NCBI GenBank assembly: GCA_017430135.1
Contig: JAFRNM010000006.1
Coordinates: 85,096-149,095 of the forward strand
From: Clostridia bacterium
Lineage (GTDB): Bacteria; Bacillota; Clostridia; TANB77; CAG-508
Length of the DNA stretch: 64,000 nt
Direction of reading: 5' to 3'
A program made the position numbers and the translations under genes. Position 1 is the first letter of the stretch. Each line of letters opens with the position of its first letter. The notes below the pieces were generated by a model. The model did not search any database and was not told the DNA's origin. It was given only the letters and a program-made list of their open reading frames with translations. This document shows positions 34,930 to 44,578 of this stretch, piece after piece.

Positions 34930-36525
34930 TTAATTTTTGTACCAGCCTTCTATATTATAAAATGTGCTAAACCAGTTAGGAGCTACATCTCCGACCAAAT
35001 TAGAATTATATAAAACATTTAATTTTCCATTATTTAAACTTATATATGGTATTTCTGTATTATAAATTTGTTCTAATCTAGCATATTTTTCTAATAGAAT
35101 TTTTTCATCTGTTGTATTTTTTACTTCATTTAATATTTGATTAATCTCATCTGATGTATAATTTGCTAAATTTCCTTCTCCAAAGAAACTACTTAAGTCT
35201 GGACTTATAGGCAAATAAGTACCACATAAAATCATATCATAATTTTTGTTTTGCTTATAATCTTGATATTGTTCATCTGAAACTTTTAGTAAATTCACTC
35301 TTATTCCTTGTGCCTCTAATTGATTAGTTATATTTTCAGCAGTTTGAACCTGAGTTCCATTACTTTCTTTTACTACAAAATTCAATTTTAATTTTTGTGT
35401 TCTATAATTTTCTGTTTTTTGCCAATTTTGATATTTAAAACTCCACCCACCATCTGTTAGGAATTGATTTGCTTGTTCTATATTATAATCAACTTTTGTT
35501 GGAGTTCCTTTATAAAGGTAAGAACCATATTCCAATGGAAAATACGCTGTATAATACTTTCCTCCATATATATTTCCTGTAATATTGGATTTATCAATAA
35601 AAGCAGCTATGGCCTTTCTAACATTTATATCTGATAAATATTGACTAGTAGTATTTAATGCTAAATAATTATGCTCTCTTCCTTTTACTTCTTTATAATT
35701 GTAACCTATTGTCCCAATATAATCGCTAAAACTATTATTAGTTGTAGACAAAATATCAATGTTTCCTGTTTTAAAACTATTGTATAATTCTCCAATTGAT
35801 GAATATAAATTGACATGAATTTTTTCTAATGATAAACCTATTTTTTCAGCATTCCACCAATTTTTATTTTTCTCTAATGTTATAACTGAACTTTGCACAT
35901 CTGAAATTTTATACCTTCCAGAAGTAACAGGTGCAGAATTTTTTGGAGTATTTTTAAAATCATCTTCTCCATAATATTTTTTGCTCATAATTGGGAAAGT
36001 TAGATAATATTCGAAAAATGGCACTTCTCTTGATAAATAGATTTTTATTGTGTGTGCATCAACAACTTCTAATTTTTCAATGTTTTGCACATTTTGACCA
36101 TATATTGATGGCGTGTCCATTTTTAATCTATCAACTGTGTATTGAACATCTTCAGCATTAAATTCTGTTCCATCTGACCATTTGACATTTTCTCTAAGTT
36201 TTATTATATAAGTTGTAGCATCCTGTTTTGCCCATTCAGTTGCTAATGCTGGCTCTGGCTTATAATCATTACTTAAATTAACTAATGGATCAAATAGCAA
36301 TCGAGATATATCTTGAACATATTGATTATTACTTAAAATTGGATTTATTGTATCAAAATTTGAGATTCCTAAGGTAATTTCTTTAATTCGCTCTTCTTGT
36401 TTATTGTAACTATTTAATTCCTCTATTTTTTTGGCCTCTTCGTCACCTCTGATTTTTACAAAAGCAAAAATAAATATTCCTATTGCAAATAGAATAAAAA
36501 TATATTTAAACCAACTATTTTTCAT
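34930..36525 (-). CDS. Peptide/oligopeptide-binding protein of ABC transporter (OppA-like)
   Basis: The 531-aa protein has an N-terminal hydrophobic segment (WFKYIFILFAIGIFIFAFV) and the SBP_bac_5 fold: LLFDPLVNLSNDYKPEPALATEW, IKLRENVKWSDGTEFNAEDV, LYSSIGELYNSFKTGNIDI and the KLNFVVKESNGTQVQTAENI lobe. No lipobox cysteine is visible after the hydrophobic stretch, so it seems anchored by an uncleaved helix rather than a lipid. No permease genes are adjacent, so it is an orphan binding protein. GTC GGA is out of frame. Confidence 0.88.
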   Translation of the reverse strand: MKNSWFKYIFILFAIGIFIFAFVKIRGDEEAKKIEELNSYNKQEERIKEITLGISNFDTINPILSNNQYVQDISRLLFDPLVNLSNDYKPEPALATEWAKQDATTYIIKLRENVKWSDGTEFNAEDVQYTVDRLKMDTPSIYGQNVQNIEKLEVVDAHTIKIYLSREVPFFEYYLTFPIMSKKYYGEDDFKNTPKNSAPVTSGRYKISDVQSSVITLEKNKNWWNAEKIGLSLEKIHVNLYSSIGELYNSFKTGNIDILSTTNNSFSDYIGTIGYNYKEVKGREHNYLALNTTSQYLSDINVRKAIAAFIDKSNITGNIYGGKYYTAYFPLEYGSYLYKGTPTKVDYNIEQANQFLTDGGWSFKYQNWQKTENYRTQKLKLNFVVKESNGTQVQTAENITNQLEAQGIRVNLLKVSDEQYQDYKQNKNYDMILCGTYLPISPDLSSFFGEGNLANYTSDEINQILNEVKNTTDEKILLEKYARLEQIYNTEIPYISLNNGKLNVLYNSNLVGDVAPNWFSTFYNIEGWYKN

Positions 36526-36705
36526 TTTTCACCTCTGCCATATATAATATATTAGTTTTACATTTTTTTCAAGTTTTTTTCAAAAGAATTTTGACCTTTT
36601 TATGTTACTTTATTTTCTTTTTAAAAAATATTGATTTTTTCATAAAATCTGTATATAATATAGCCATTGAATACAAAAGTTAATATAGAAAGGAGTTTTT
36701 ACTTT

Positions 36706-38094
36706 ATGGAAAAAATTGATATTAAGGAGTTATACAAAAACTCTGAAAAATATGATAACAAAGAAATAACTTTGGAAGGATGGGTTAGAACATTAAGAGA
36801 TTCAAAAACTTTTGGATTTATTGAATTAAATGATGGTTCATTTTTCAAAAATGTTCAAATAGTTTTTAATAATAATCTTTCAAACTTTGATGAAATATGC
36901 AAATTAACAATCAGTTCTTCTATCGAAGTTACTGGAAAATTAATAATTACACCAGATGCTAAACAACCTTTTGAAATACAAGCAACAGAAATCAAAGTTC
37001 AAAATTTATGTGCCCCAGAATATCCTTTACAAAAAAAGAGACATACATTTGAATATTTAAGAACAATTTCACACCTTCGTCCTAGAACAAACACTTTCAG
37101 TGCAGTTTTTAGAGTAAGAAGTGTTGTTGCTTTTCTTATTCATAGATATTTTCAAGAAAGAGGCTATGTATATCTAACAAGCCCAATCATCACATGTGCA
37201 GATTGTGAAGGTTCTGCTGAAATGTTTAGCTTAACAATACTTGATTTGGACAAGCCATTACCTCAAAAAGATGGTAAAACTGACTATTCTCAAGATTTAT
37301 TTGGAAAGAAAACATTTATTACTGGAACAGGTCAATTACATGGAGAAACTTTTGCACATGCATTTGGAAAAATTTATACATTTGGACCTACTCTTAGAAC
37401 TGAAAATTCAAATACTAAAACTCATGCAAATGAATTTTGGATGGTAGAACCTGAAATTTGTTTCTGCGATTTAGAACAATTAATGGATATTGAGGAAGAT
37501 TTCTTAAAATATATTGTTAAAAATGTTTTGGAAATGTGCCCAGAAGAAATTGAATTTTTTGATAAATTTGTTGAAAAAGGTTTAATTGAAAAGCTTCAAA
37601 AAGTATGCAACACATCATTTACAAGACTAGACCACAAAGAAGCTATCGATATTTTGAAAAAAGCTGATAGAGAGTGGGAATTCCAACCAGAATATGGTGA
37701 AGACCTAGCCAAAGAGCATGAAAAATACATTACAGAATACTTTAATGGTCCTGTTTTTGTTAAAAACTGGCCTAAAGATATTAAAGCGTTTTACATGAAG
37801 CTAAATGAAGATGGAAAAACAGTTGCAGCAGTTGATTTAGAAGTTCCAGGTGCTGGAGAAATTATGGGTGGTTCTCAAAGAGAAGAAGATTATGATAAAA
37901 TTATAAATCGTATGAAAGAAATAAATATGAATACTGACGAGTTGTATTGGTATCTTGAACTTAGAAAATATGGTTCAACAATTCACTCTGGATTTGGACT
38001 TGGTTTTGAAAGATTACTTATGTATCTTACAGGAATGGAAAATATTCGTGATGTAATACCATTCCCAAGAACACCAGGAAATTGTGATTTCTAA
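36706..38094 (+). CDS. asnS: Asparaginyl-tRNA synthetase
   Basis: Class IIb synthetase charging tRNA-Asn. It has an N-terminal OB-fold (ITLEGWVRTLRDSKTFGFIELNDG) and a catalytic core with motif 2 (GPTLRTENSNTKTHANEFWM VEPE pattern) and motif 3 (GFGLGFERLLMYLTG). The 462-residue length fits. The ATG at 36706 follows AAAGGAG; the 13-codon upstream extension has no site. It is one of few plus-strand host genes, with no in-frame CGG. Confidence 0.96.
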   Translation: MEKIDIKELYKNSEKYDNKEITLEGWVRTLRDSKTFGFIELNDGSFFKNVQIVFNNNLSNFDEICKLTISSSIEVTGKLIITPDAKQPFEIQATEIKVQNLCAPEYPLQKKRHTFEYLRTISHLRPRTNTFSAVFRVRSVVAFLIHRYFQERGYVYLTSPIITCADCEGSAEMFSLTILDLDKPLPQKDGKTDYSQDLFGKKTFITGTGQLHGETFAHAFGKIYTFGPTLRTENSNTKTHANEFWMVEPEICFCDLEQLMDIEEDFLKYIVKNVLEMCPEEIEFFDKFVEKGLIEKLQKVCNTSFTRLDHKEAIDILKKADREWEFQPEYGEDLAKEHEKYITEYFNGPVFVKNWPKDIKAFYMKLNEDGKTVAAVDLEVPGAGEIMGGSQREEDYDKIINRMKEINMNTDELYWYLELRKYGSTIHSGFGLGFERLLMYLTGMENIRDVIPFPRTPGNCDF

Positions 38095-38100
38095 TATAGT

Positions 38101-38219
38101 TATAAAAAAGTAATATATATTCAGAGAGAGGGCAAGTGGGGACCGTTCCATAGTTCTTAGAGATTTATCTCTTAGAACTATGTGAATGGGGAGCCCCGGA
38201 AAGAATATATATTACTTTT
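38101..38219. repeat. Long-arm hairpin between asnS and hslO
   Basis: AAAGTAATATATATTC/GAATATATATTACTTT arms enclose a core that itself contains a second hairpin (CATAGTTCTTAGAGAT/CTCTTAGAACTATG) and a GGGGACC..GGAGCCCC segment. It lies between convergent genes and could act as a terminator. It is a relative in design, not in core sequence, of the other long-arm hairpins. Confidence 0.7.
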
Positions 38220-38221
38220 AT

Positions 38222-39076
38222 TTATTTTATATCATTTTTTGTAAACTCATATTTTTTATTACAAAATTGACAAACTGTTTCAATTGTTTCTTGTTCTTTA
38301 AATAAATGATTTATATCATCTTCGCTTAATTTTTTCAAATTATTTACAAATCTTTCTCTACTACAATCACAATGATATTTTGGTTTTATCTCCCCTACCA
38401 TTACCATTAAATTATCATCATTTGTTGCTTTTTCAGCAATTTCTTGTAAAGACATGTTTTTATCTAGCATTGTTGTAACTGGCTCTAGATTTTTTAATGC
38501 TTCCTCTACTTGTTTAATATCATCTTCTGTTGCATCTGGCATTAGTGTTAATAAATATCCCCCTGCTTTTTTTACACCATTTTTATCTACTAAAACGCCT
38601 AGAGCAACTGCACTTGGAGTTTGTTCAGATTCTGCAAAATATTTAGTAAAATCTTCTGCTATTTCTCCACTAACTAATGGTGTAACTCCTATATATGGCT
38701 CTTTTAGCCCCATATCTCTAATTACATATAGAAATCCTTCTTTACCAATTGCTCCACCAACATTAAGTTTTCCATCTTCTCTTAAAGGTAAGTCTACATG
38801 AGGTTCTCCAACATATCCTTTTATGTTTTGATTTCCATCAAATACACTTACAACATTTCCTATTGGACCTGTGCCCTTAATTTGAAGTGTTATTGTATCT
38901 TCGCCTTTAATTCTTGTGCTCATAATTGCAGACATTGTAAGAACTCTACCTAATGCAGCAGTTGCAAGCGGACTTAAATCATGTACCTTTCTTGCTTCTT
39001 CAACTAAATCTGTTGTTTCTGCACATATTATATTTACTCTACCTTCACATGCTAAATATTTTTTAATTTCACTCAT
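38222..39076 (-). CDS. hslO: 33-kDa redox-regulated chaperonin Hsp33
   Basis: Holdase activated by oxidation. The 284-residue protein has the N-terminal core (VEEARKVHDLSPLATAALGRVL, GPIGNVVSVFDG) and the C-terminal zinc-binding redox switch CDCSRERF ... CQFCNKKYEF with four cysteines. The length is normal. It is convergent with asnS. Confidence 0.95.
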   Translation of the reverse strand: MSEIKKYLACEGRVNIICAETTDLVEEARKVHDLSPLATAALGRVLTMSAIMSTRIKGEDTITLQIKGTGPIGNVVSVFDGNQNIKGYVGEPHVDLPLREDGKLNVGGAIGKEGFLYVIRDMGLKEPYIGVTPLVSGEIAEDFTKYFAESEQTPSAVALGVLVDKNGVKKAGGYLLTLMPDATEDDIKQVEEALKNLEPVTTMLDKNMSLQEIAEKATNDDNLMVMVGEIKPKYHCDCSRERFVNNLKKLSEDDINHLFKEQETIETVCQFCNKKYEFTKNDIK

Positions 39077-39167
39077 TTTTCTTTTCCTTTCTGATTTTAG
39101 TTACCTATATATAATACCACACTTTATTGTTTTTCTCAATAAATTTTAGATTTTTTATAATTTTTAC

Positions 39168-39197
39168 TTGACAAGATAGATAATTATGTGCTATTAT
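39168..39197 (+). promoter_or_regulatory. Promoter of tRNA-Leu(UAG)
   Basis: TTGACA at 39168-39173 and a TATTAT/TATAAA -10 region at about 39192-39200 lie just ahead of the tRNA. Confidence 0.6.
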
Positions 39198-39216
39198 AAA
39201 TGATGTCAATAGACAT

Positions 39217-39300
39217 GCGGATGTGGCGGAATTGGTAGACGCGCTGGTCTTAGGAACCAGTGCCAAAAGCATGGGGGTTCGAGTCCCTTCATCCGCACCA
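39217..39300 (+). tRNA. tRNA-Leu (anticodon UAG)
   Basis: GCGGATG/CATCCGC acceptor, D-arm GGTAGACGCG, anticodon loop CTTAGGA with TAG, long variable arm, T-arm GGGTTCGAGTCCC, CCA encoded at 39298-39300. Confidence 0.96.
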
Positions 39301-39302
39301 AA

Positions 39303-39334
39303 AAACACTTAGTTTAAATACTAAGTGTTTTTTT
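39303..39334. terminator. Terminator after tRNA-Leu(UAG)
   Basis: AACACTTAGT/ACTAAGTGTT stem followed by a T-run. It also serves the small membrane protein gene on the other strand. Confidence 0.85.
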
Positions 39335-39524
39335 ATTTTACTAAATAGAAAATCACTCCGCCTAACAAAGCTATGAAAAATCCTATTATTTTTAGTCCTG
39401 TTGTTGCTTCATTTTGATCTCCAAACCCAAAGAAGTTTTTTGTTATTATTCTTGAATCATATATTAAAGTAACTCCTATTAAAGATATTACTACAGCAAT
39501 TATTTTTATTATTATTTGAAACAT
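39333..39524 (-). CDS. Small conserved membrane protein, 63 aa
   Basis: Two transmembrane helices (IIKIIAVVISLIGVTLIYD and LKIIGFFIALLGGVIFYLV) flank the polar motif SRIITKNFFGFGDQNEAT, which looks conserved. The function is unknown. GGC GGA is read in normal phase. Confidence 0.75.
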   Translation of the reverse strand: MFQIIIKIIAVVISLIGVTLIYDSRIITKNFFGFGDQNEATTGLKIIGFFIALLGGVIFYLVK

Positions 39525-39569
39525 ACTATCTACATCCTTTTTAATTTTTTTATAATGCTTGTTATTATT

Positions 39570-40061
39570 TTACTTTAGTAATTTTCTTTCCATTTTTCTA
39601 AAAAACAATCTCTTTATGATTTTGGGGCATTTTTGTATACTTGAATATAAGTCTTGGTTTACTTCTTTTAATTCTACTATTTCCCTATCTTTTTGCTCTA
39701 ATGCCTGTTTATATTGAATTATTAAATTTTTAGCTTTTCCAATTTTAGAATTTTCTTGTTTATATCTTTCTAAAAGATTAATTAGTTCTTCTCTACTTAA
39801 TTCTTTTACTTCATTAGAAGTTCTTTGTTGCTTGGCTTCTGAATATTCAATTTTCTTAATAACTTTATCTAGAAAATCATAAGTCTTTTCATCTATATCT
39901 TGTTCTTCTAACGGAATATCAGGATTTACAACAATATTCTTATCTTCTTCCATGTTATCATATATGTACTTTATTATTTCTTCTGGAATTTTCTTGTAAT
40001 CTTCTTCTGGCATATAATCTAAAATCAATTTTGCTTGGTATAAAGCTTGATTCTGAGTCAT
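39570..40061 (-). CDS. Hypothetical protein with coiled coil, 163 aa
   Basis: The protein opens MTQNQALYQAKLILDYMPEE and continues with a segment around EEIIKYIYDNMEED that resembles small uncharacterised Clostridia proteins. A charged coiled coil (about 100-145, ELINLLERYKQENSKI, EQKDREIVELKEVNQD) follows, and then a basic tail. The start at 40061 has GGAGG; an upstream start has none. The function is unknown. Confidence 0.7.
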   Translation of the reverse strand: MTQNQALYQAKLILDYMPEEDYKKIPEEIIKYIYDNMEEDKNIVVNPDIPLEEQDIDEKTYDFLDKVIKKIEYSEAKQQRTSNEVKELSREELINLLERYKQENSKIGKAKNLIIQYKQALEQKDREIVELKEVNQDLYSSIQKCPKIIKRLFFRKMERKLLK

Positions 40062-40112
40062 AATTTGCCTCCATCTTTTGAATTCTTTTTTTCTATTGTA
40101 TAACAAAATAAA

Positions 40113-42155
40113 TTATATTTCAATCCTATTTGTAAATTTATCTTTAATTAAATTTTTTAATAGAATATTTTTTTCTTTTTCTAGTTTTGGATCATCTGCA
40201 ATTATTTTCATTGAAATTCCTTGTACTTGTTTAAGAACTGGCATATCTTCAAATAAATTTGCTATTTTAAATTCTGGTATACCATGTTGTTTTGTCCCAA
40301 AGAAATCTCCTGTTCCTCTTAGCTCTAAGTCTTTTTCTGATATTACAAATCCATCATTTGTTTCGCACATTACTTTCATTCTTTCGCGAACTGTTTCTCC
40401 GCTTCCCTTATATTTTAAAATACAATATGATTGATACTCTCCTCTTCCAACTCTTCCACGTAATTGGTGTAGTTGAGCCAAGCCAAATCTTTGAGCATCC
40501 TCTACAACCATTATACTTGCATTTGGAACATTAACTCCAACTTCTATTACTGTTGTTGAAATTAAAATATTTATTTCTCCATTTTTAAAGCGTTCCATTA
40601 TTTCGTCTTTATCTTTTGGCTTCATTTTTCCATGAATGTATTCTACTTTGTAGCCTTGGAAAGTTTCATCTTTATATTTATTATATAATTCTACAACAGA
40701 CTTTAAATCCATTTCCTCAGACTCTTCAACTAATGGACATACAACATAGCATTGCCTTCCCTCTTGAATCTGTTTTTTTATAAAATTATTTACTCTTTCC
40801 TCTAATCCTTTTGTAACTGCATAAGTTTCAATTTTCTTTCTATTTGGAGGTAATTCATCTATAATTGAAATGTCCAAATCTCCATATAAAATTAATGCAA
40901 GTGTTCTTGGAATTGGTGTTGCTGTCATTACTAATACATCTGGATTTTGACCTTTTTCTACTATTTTGGTTCTTTGTTTTACACCAAATCTATGTTGCTC
41001 ATCTGTTACAACTAGCCCCAATTTTTTAAACTCTACATTATCTTCTATAATTGCATGTGTTCCAATTAAAATATCTATTTCTCCATTTTTTAGTCTTTCA
41101 AGTAATTCTTGTTTTTTCTTTTTTGTAATTGCTGAAATTAATAGTTCACATCTTATTCCCAAATTATCAAATAATGATTTAAAGCTTTCTAGATGCTGGC
41201 TCGCCAAAATAGCAGTTGGAGCCATTATTGCTACTTGATAACCACACTTTACAGCCTTATATGCTGAAACCATTGCAACTACTGTTTTACCAGACCCAAC
41301 ATCTCCTTGAAGCAATCTATTCATATTTTTCTTGCTTTCCATGTCGTTATCTATTTCTTCCAAAACTCTTAATTGAGCTTTTGTTAGCTTGAATGGCAAC
41401 ATATTTATAACATCTGACATTATTACATCTTTGCTATATTGAATACCATCCTCTCCATGAATATAATTGTTTTTTAGTTGAAGCAAAGCTAATTGAGTTG
41501 AAAGTAATTCTTCAAAAACAAGCCTTTTTCTTGCTGTTTCAAAATCTTTAAATTCTGCAGGAAAATGTATTGTTTTAATTGCTTCATTTATTCCTAATAA
41601 TTTATTATCTTTTAATAAATAATCTGGCAGAGTTTCTGGTAAATTGCCTTCTACCTCTGATAATCCATTTTCTATAATTTTTCTAATTGTATTTTGTGTT
41701 AATTTAAAAGTTAATGGATAAATTGGAATTATTTTACCAGTATTTGAACTCTTTTCACTACTTTCATATACAGGAGAATTTATGGAAATCTTACCATAAA
41801 TATTACTTATCTTACCATAGAATTTATATTTTTCTCCCATTCTAAAAATATTTTTCAAATAACTTTGATTAAACCAAGTTGCTGTAGCTGTACCAGATTC
41901 ATCCTTAACTACAAGCTTATACATTGTTTTACCTTTGAGGCGAATTTCTTGTACTCTTCCAGTAGCATATGCTTCTATTAAAGCTTCTTCTCCATCTACA
42001 CATTCTGCAATAAATTTGGGCTTACTTCTATCTTCATAAGTTCTTGGAAAATATGTAATTAAATCTTCTAAGGTGAAAATTCCTAACCTATTTAAAAGTT
42101 GGACACGATTTGGTCCAACTCCTTTTATGTATTTTACATCTTTTTTTAAATCCAT
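40113..42155 (-). CDS. recG: ATP-dependent DNA helicase RecG
   Basis: RecG reverses stalled forks. The 680-residue protein has the N-terminal wedge (GVGPNRVQLLNRLGIFTLEDLITYFPRTYEDRS), OB-fold and SF2 motor: GDVGSGKT Walker A, DEQHRFGVKQR, TATPIPRTL, VGVNVPNASIMVVEDAQRFGLAQLHQLRGRVGRG, and TRG motif region. The ATG at 42155 follows AAGGAG, so a 15-codon longer reading is not needed. Confidence 0.96.
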   Translation of the reverse strand: MDLKKDVKYIKGVGPNRVQLLNRLGIFTLEDLITYFPRTYEDRSKPKFIAECVDGEEALIEAYATGRVQEIRLKGKTMYKLVVKDESGTATATWFNQSYLKNIFRMGEKYKFYGKISNIYGKISINSPVYESSEKSSNTGKIIPIYPLTFKLTQNTIRKIIENGLSEVEGNLPETLPDYLLKDNKLLGINEAIKTIHFPAEFKDFETARKRLVFEELLSTQLALLQLKNNYIHGEDGIQYSKDVIMSDVINMLPFKLTKAQLRVLEEIDNDMESKKNMNRLLQGDVGSGKTVVAMVSAYKAVKCGYQVAIMAPTAILASQHLESFKSLFDNLGIRCELLISAITKKKKQELLERLKNGEIDILIGTHAIIEDNVEFKKLGLVVTDEQHRFGVKQRTKIVEKGQNPDVLVMTATPIPRTLALILYGDLDISIIDELPPNRKKIETYAVTKGLEERVNNFIKKQIQEGRQCYVVCPLVEESEEMDLKSVVELYNKYKDETFQGYKVEYIHGKMKPKDKDEIMERFKNGEINILISTTVIEVGVNVPNASIMVVEDAQRFGLAQLHQLRGRVGRGEYQSYCILKYKGSGETVRERMKVMCETNDGFVISEKDLELRGTGDFFGTKQHGIPEFKIANLFEDMPVLKQVQGISMKIIADDPKLEKEKNILLKNLIKDKFTNRIEI

Positions 42156-42180
42156 AAATTTCTCCTTATTTAAAACCTTG

Positions 42181-42256
42181 TTTTTTGGGACACTCTTCAA
42201 AAGTCAGCCTCCTTCTTTCTTTTTTGACTTTTTAAGAGTGTCCCAAAAAGTTTCCC
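42181..42256. repeat. Inverted/direct repeat near recG (AAGAGTGTCCC type)
   Basis: TTTTTTGGGACACTCTT at 42181 and its reverse complement at 42231-42247 form a long hairpin. The right part, from about 42207, is nearly identical over about 46 bases to 45523-45569. The two copies bracket the ABC exporter module. Confidence 0.75.
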
Positions 42257-42264
42257 AAAAAGTT

Positions 42265-43410
42265 TTAAACTTTTCTTCTTTTCTTTGTAACTAAATTTGT
42301 TAATATTACAAATACTACAGAAAATGCTATAACTATTCCAGCATTTACTATTACTGGCATTAGTGTGTCTATATTGAATTTTTCTAGTTTTGCAATTGTT
42401 TCATTTCCTGTTATAAAGTAATATGTTGGGAATACATGTCCTATAATTTTTACAGTTTCAGGCAACCATTCTTGTGGTATAAATGCACCACATAGAAAGC
42501 TTGAACCAAGACCTATTACATTTACTATACCATTTATAGAGTCTTTGTTTTTTACAAAGTTTGCTATAAAGAAAGCTAGTGTAGTAGCACATATTACAAA
42601 TATAAATGAATTTGCTATAAATAATAATCCATTTATGCTTGCCATTGTTGGTCCCACAAATACAAAGCTCATTACTACATATAATATCCATAAAACAAAT
42701 GCATATAAAGAATTTCCTAACAATAATATTCTATTAAATTTTTTATAATTGTAGCTACTTATAGTTGTTCTTTTTTGAACTTTCTCTTCATTAAATGTTG
42801 ATATTATTAAACTTATTATATATATCAAACATGCTAAAAAGCTGTATGATGAAAAGTTATAATAACGTGCCGCTTTTGTAAGAGCAGATGTGTCTATTTT
42901 TGTTGTTACCTCTGTTTCGATATCTTTTGATATTGTTTCATTTATTTTTGCAACTAGTTCATCTTCATTTTTTATATTTTTTTGATAGATTGTTGCAACT
43001 TTTATGTATCTTTGTAAAAGCATTTCTGCAAGTGAACCATAATAACTATCCCTTTTCTTTATTGTTATTTCAGGCTTTTTTCCTTCCATAAAGTCTTTTC
43101 CAAAGTCTTGAGGGATATAAACTGCTAAACTTAAGTCTTCATAAAATAAAGCATCATCAATTGCTTCTTTTGAATTTTCTATTTCTGCCATATCGCATTT
43201 TTCTTTGATATATTTTATAAAATCTTTTGTAATTCCCTCTTCTTTATCTTCATTTACTATGAATACAGTTGGCTTGCTTGCTTCAAAATTTGTTGAACTT
43301 TGATTTGATTGCATACTGAAATTACCAAATATTAGTAATATTACTGTGTACATTATTACTATAAATTTATTCTTTTTTAATACTTGTAAAAAGGTTTTAA
43401 ATACTGTCAT
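42265..43410 (-). CDS. ABC-2 type permease
   Basis: 381 aa with the ABC-2 layout: an N-terminal helix (FIVIMYTVILLIFG), a large extracytoplasmic loop (SNQSSTNFEASKPTVFIV and onward) and five C-terminal helices, including a LGLGSSFLCGAFIP-type motif. It overlaps the next permease by 14 bases. It is part of a three-gene exporter with 44578-45516. Confidence 0.9.
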   Translation of the reverse strand: MTVFKTFLQVLKKNKFIVIMYTVILLIFGNFSMQSNQSSTNFEASKPTVFIVNEDKEEGITKDFIKYIKEKCDMAEIENSKEAIDDALFYEDLSLAVYIPQDFGKDFMEGKKPEITIKKRDSYYGSLAEMLLQRYIKVATIYQKNIKNEDELVAKINETISKDIETEVTTKIDTSALTKAARYYNFSSYSFLACLIYIISLIISTFNEEKVQKRTTISSYNYKKFNRILLLGNSLYAFVLWILYVVMSFVFVGPTMASINGLLFIANSFIFVICATTLAFFIANFVKNKDSINGIVNVIGLGSSFLCGAFIPQEWLPETVKIIGHVFPTYYFITGNETIAKLEKFNIDTLMPVIVNAGIVIAFSVVFVILTNLVTKKRRKV

Positions 43411-44578
43411 ATTTTTGCCTCCTTAAACTCAAGAATGATATTGTAATTAGTACAACACATAATACTCCTAAACTTGCTACATTAAACCAAAATCTATCTA
43501 ATGTGTTATAGTAATAAAGTGAGTAAAATCCATCTGTTATCATGTTTGCAGGATTTATTTTATTTATAATTGGCATTCCTTTATCAATTACATATTTTAA
43601 TGTAACTCCCATCATACCGGCAAAAAAGCATCCAGTCATTGTTATTGCAATTAAAATTCCTGATTTTGCCCCTTCACTCTTTTTGCTCAATGTTCCAACT
43701 GCTACTCCCATTGATAATCCTGTTAAACTACCTATCATAGCAAGTAATATAACTAATCCTGTATGTTCTCCATAGTCTACTTTTAGCGCAAAAATCGTGT
43801 ATGCAAATAAAATAACTAAACCTAACAATTGTGCTACATATCCTGCTAAAAGAGAACTTAATATTATTGTTCCTTTTTTAGTTGGCGCAACTGCAACTCT
43901 TTTTCCTTTATTAGACATATTGGGAAGAGTTTGATTTATTGCAACCATTCCTAAAATACCACCATAAAGACAAGTCATTGCTATTAAAGTATAAAATTCT
44001 ATCATCATATAATTTAGATTTTTATTTGCTGTATTTTCAAATTCGATTTCTGTATTGCTTGTTTCATTTATCACTCTTTTTACAATGCTTTCTGCGTCTA
44101 CTGCAAAGTTTCCTTGTTCTATTTGTTTTTTTATTTCATCTTTTGAAATATTCTCTACAATGCTTGACCTTTGAACTATTTCTTCTACTACATACTTAAA
44201 AATTGTTTGATTTACTCCATTTTTTTGAAATACAAGTTTTGGATCATTTCCTTGCATTTTTAAGTAACCTACAATTTCTTCTTTGTTTAGCATTTCTTTT
44301 GCTTTTTCTTCATCTAGTAGTTTTGTATTAAACATCTGGTCTTCGCTGTTTTCATCGCTTAAACTTTCAAAAGCTGTTTTAAATATTTTATTATTTTGAT
44401 AATCTTCGTTATCAATTATAGCAATATCAATAATTGATAGTTTTTCTTTATTTATTACATCTGCAAATGCCATGTTGAAAAATGTTCCTAATATTATTGG
44501 GAAGGCAAATGTCCAAAATATTAGCATTTTGTTTTTGAAAAGAGTTTTTAGAGAATATTTAAAATTATGTAAAAACAT
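43397..44578 (-). CDS. ABC-2 type permease
   Basis: 393 aa. It has an N-terminal helix (MLIFWTFAFPIILGTFFN), an extracytoplasmic loop, and C-terminal helices around LGLVILFAYTIFALK and GVTLKYVIDKGMPIINKINP. It starts at the TAATG overlap with the ATPase stop. It pairs with the neighbour permease as a heterodimeric pore; the substrate is not evident. GCC GGT is in normal phase. Confidence 0.9.
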   Translation of the reverse strand: MFLHNFKYSLKTLFKNKMLIFWTFAFPIILGTFFNMAFADVINKEKLSIIDIAIIDNEDYQNNKIFKTAFESLSDENSEDQMFNTKLLDEEKAKEMLNKEEIVGYLKMQGNDPKLVFQKNGVNQTIFKYVVEEIVQRSSIVENISKDEIKKQIEQGNFAVDAESIVKRVINETSNTEIEFENTANKNLNYMMIEFYTLIAMTCLYGGILGMVAINQTLPNMSNKGKRVAVAPTKKGTIILSSLLAGYVAQLLGLVILFAYTIFALKVDYGEHTGLVILLAMIGSLTGLSMGVAVGTLSKKSEGAKSGILIAITMTGCFFAGMMGVTLKYVIDKGMPIINKINPANMITDGFYSLYYYNTLDRFWFNVASLGVLCVVLITISFLSLRRQKYDSI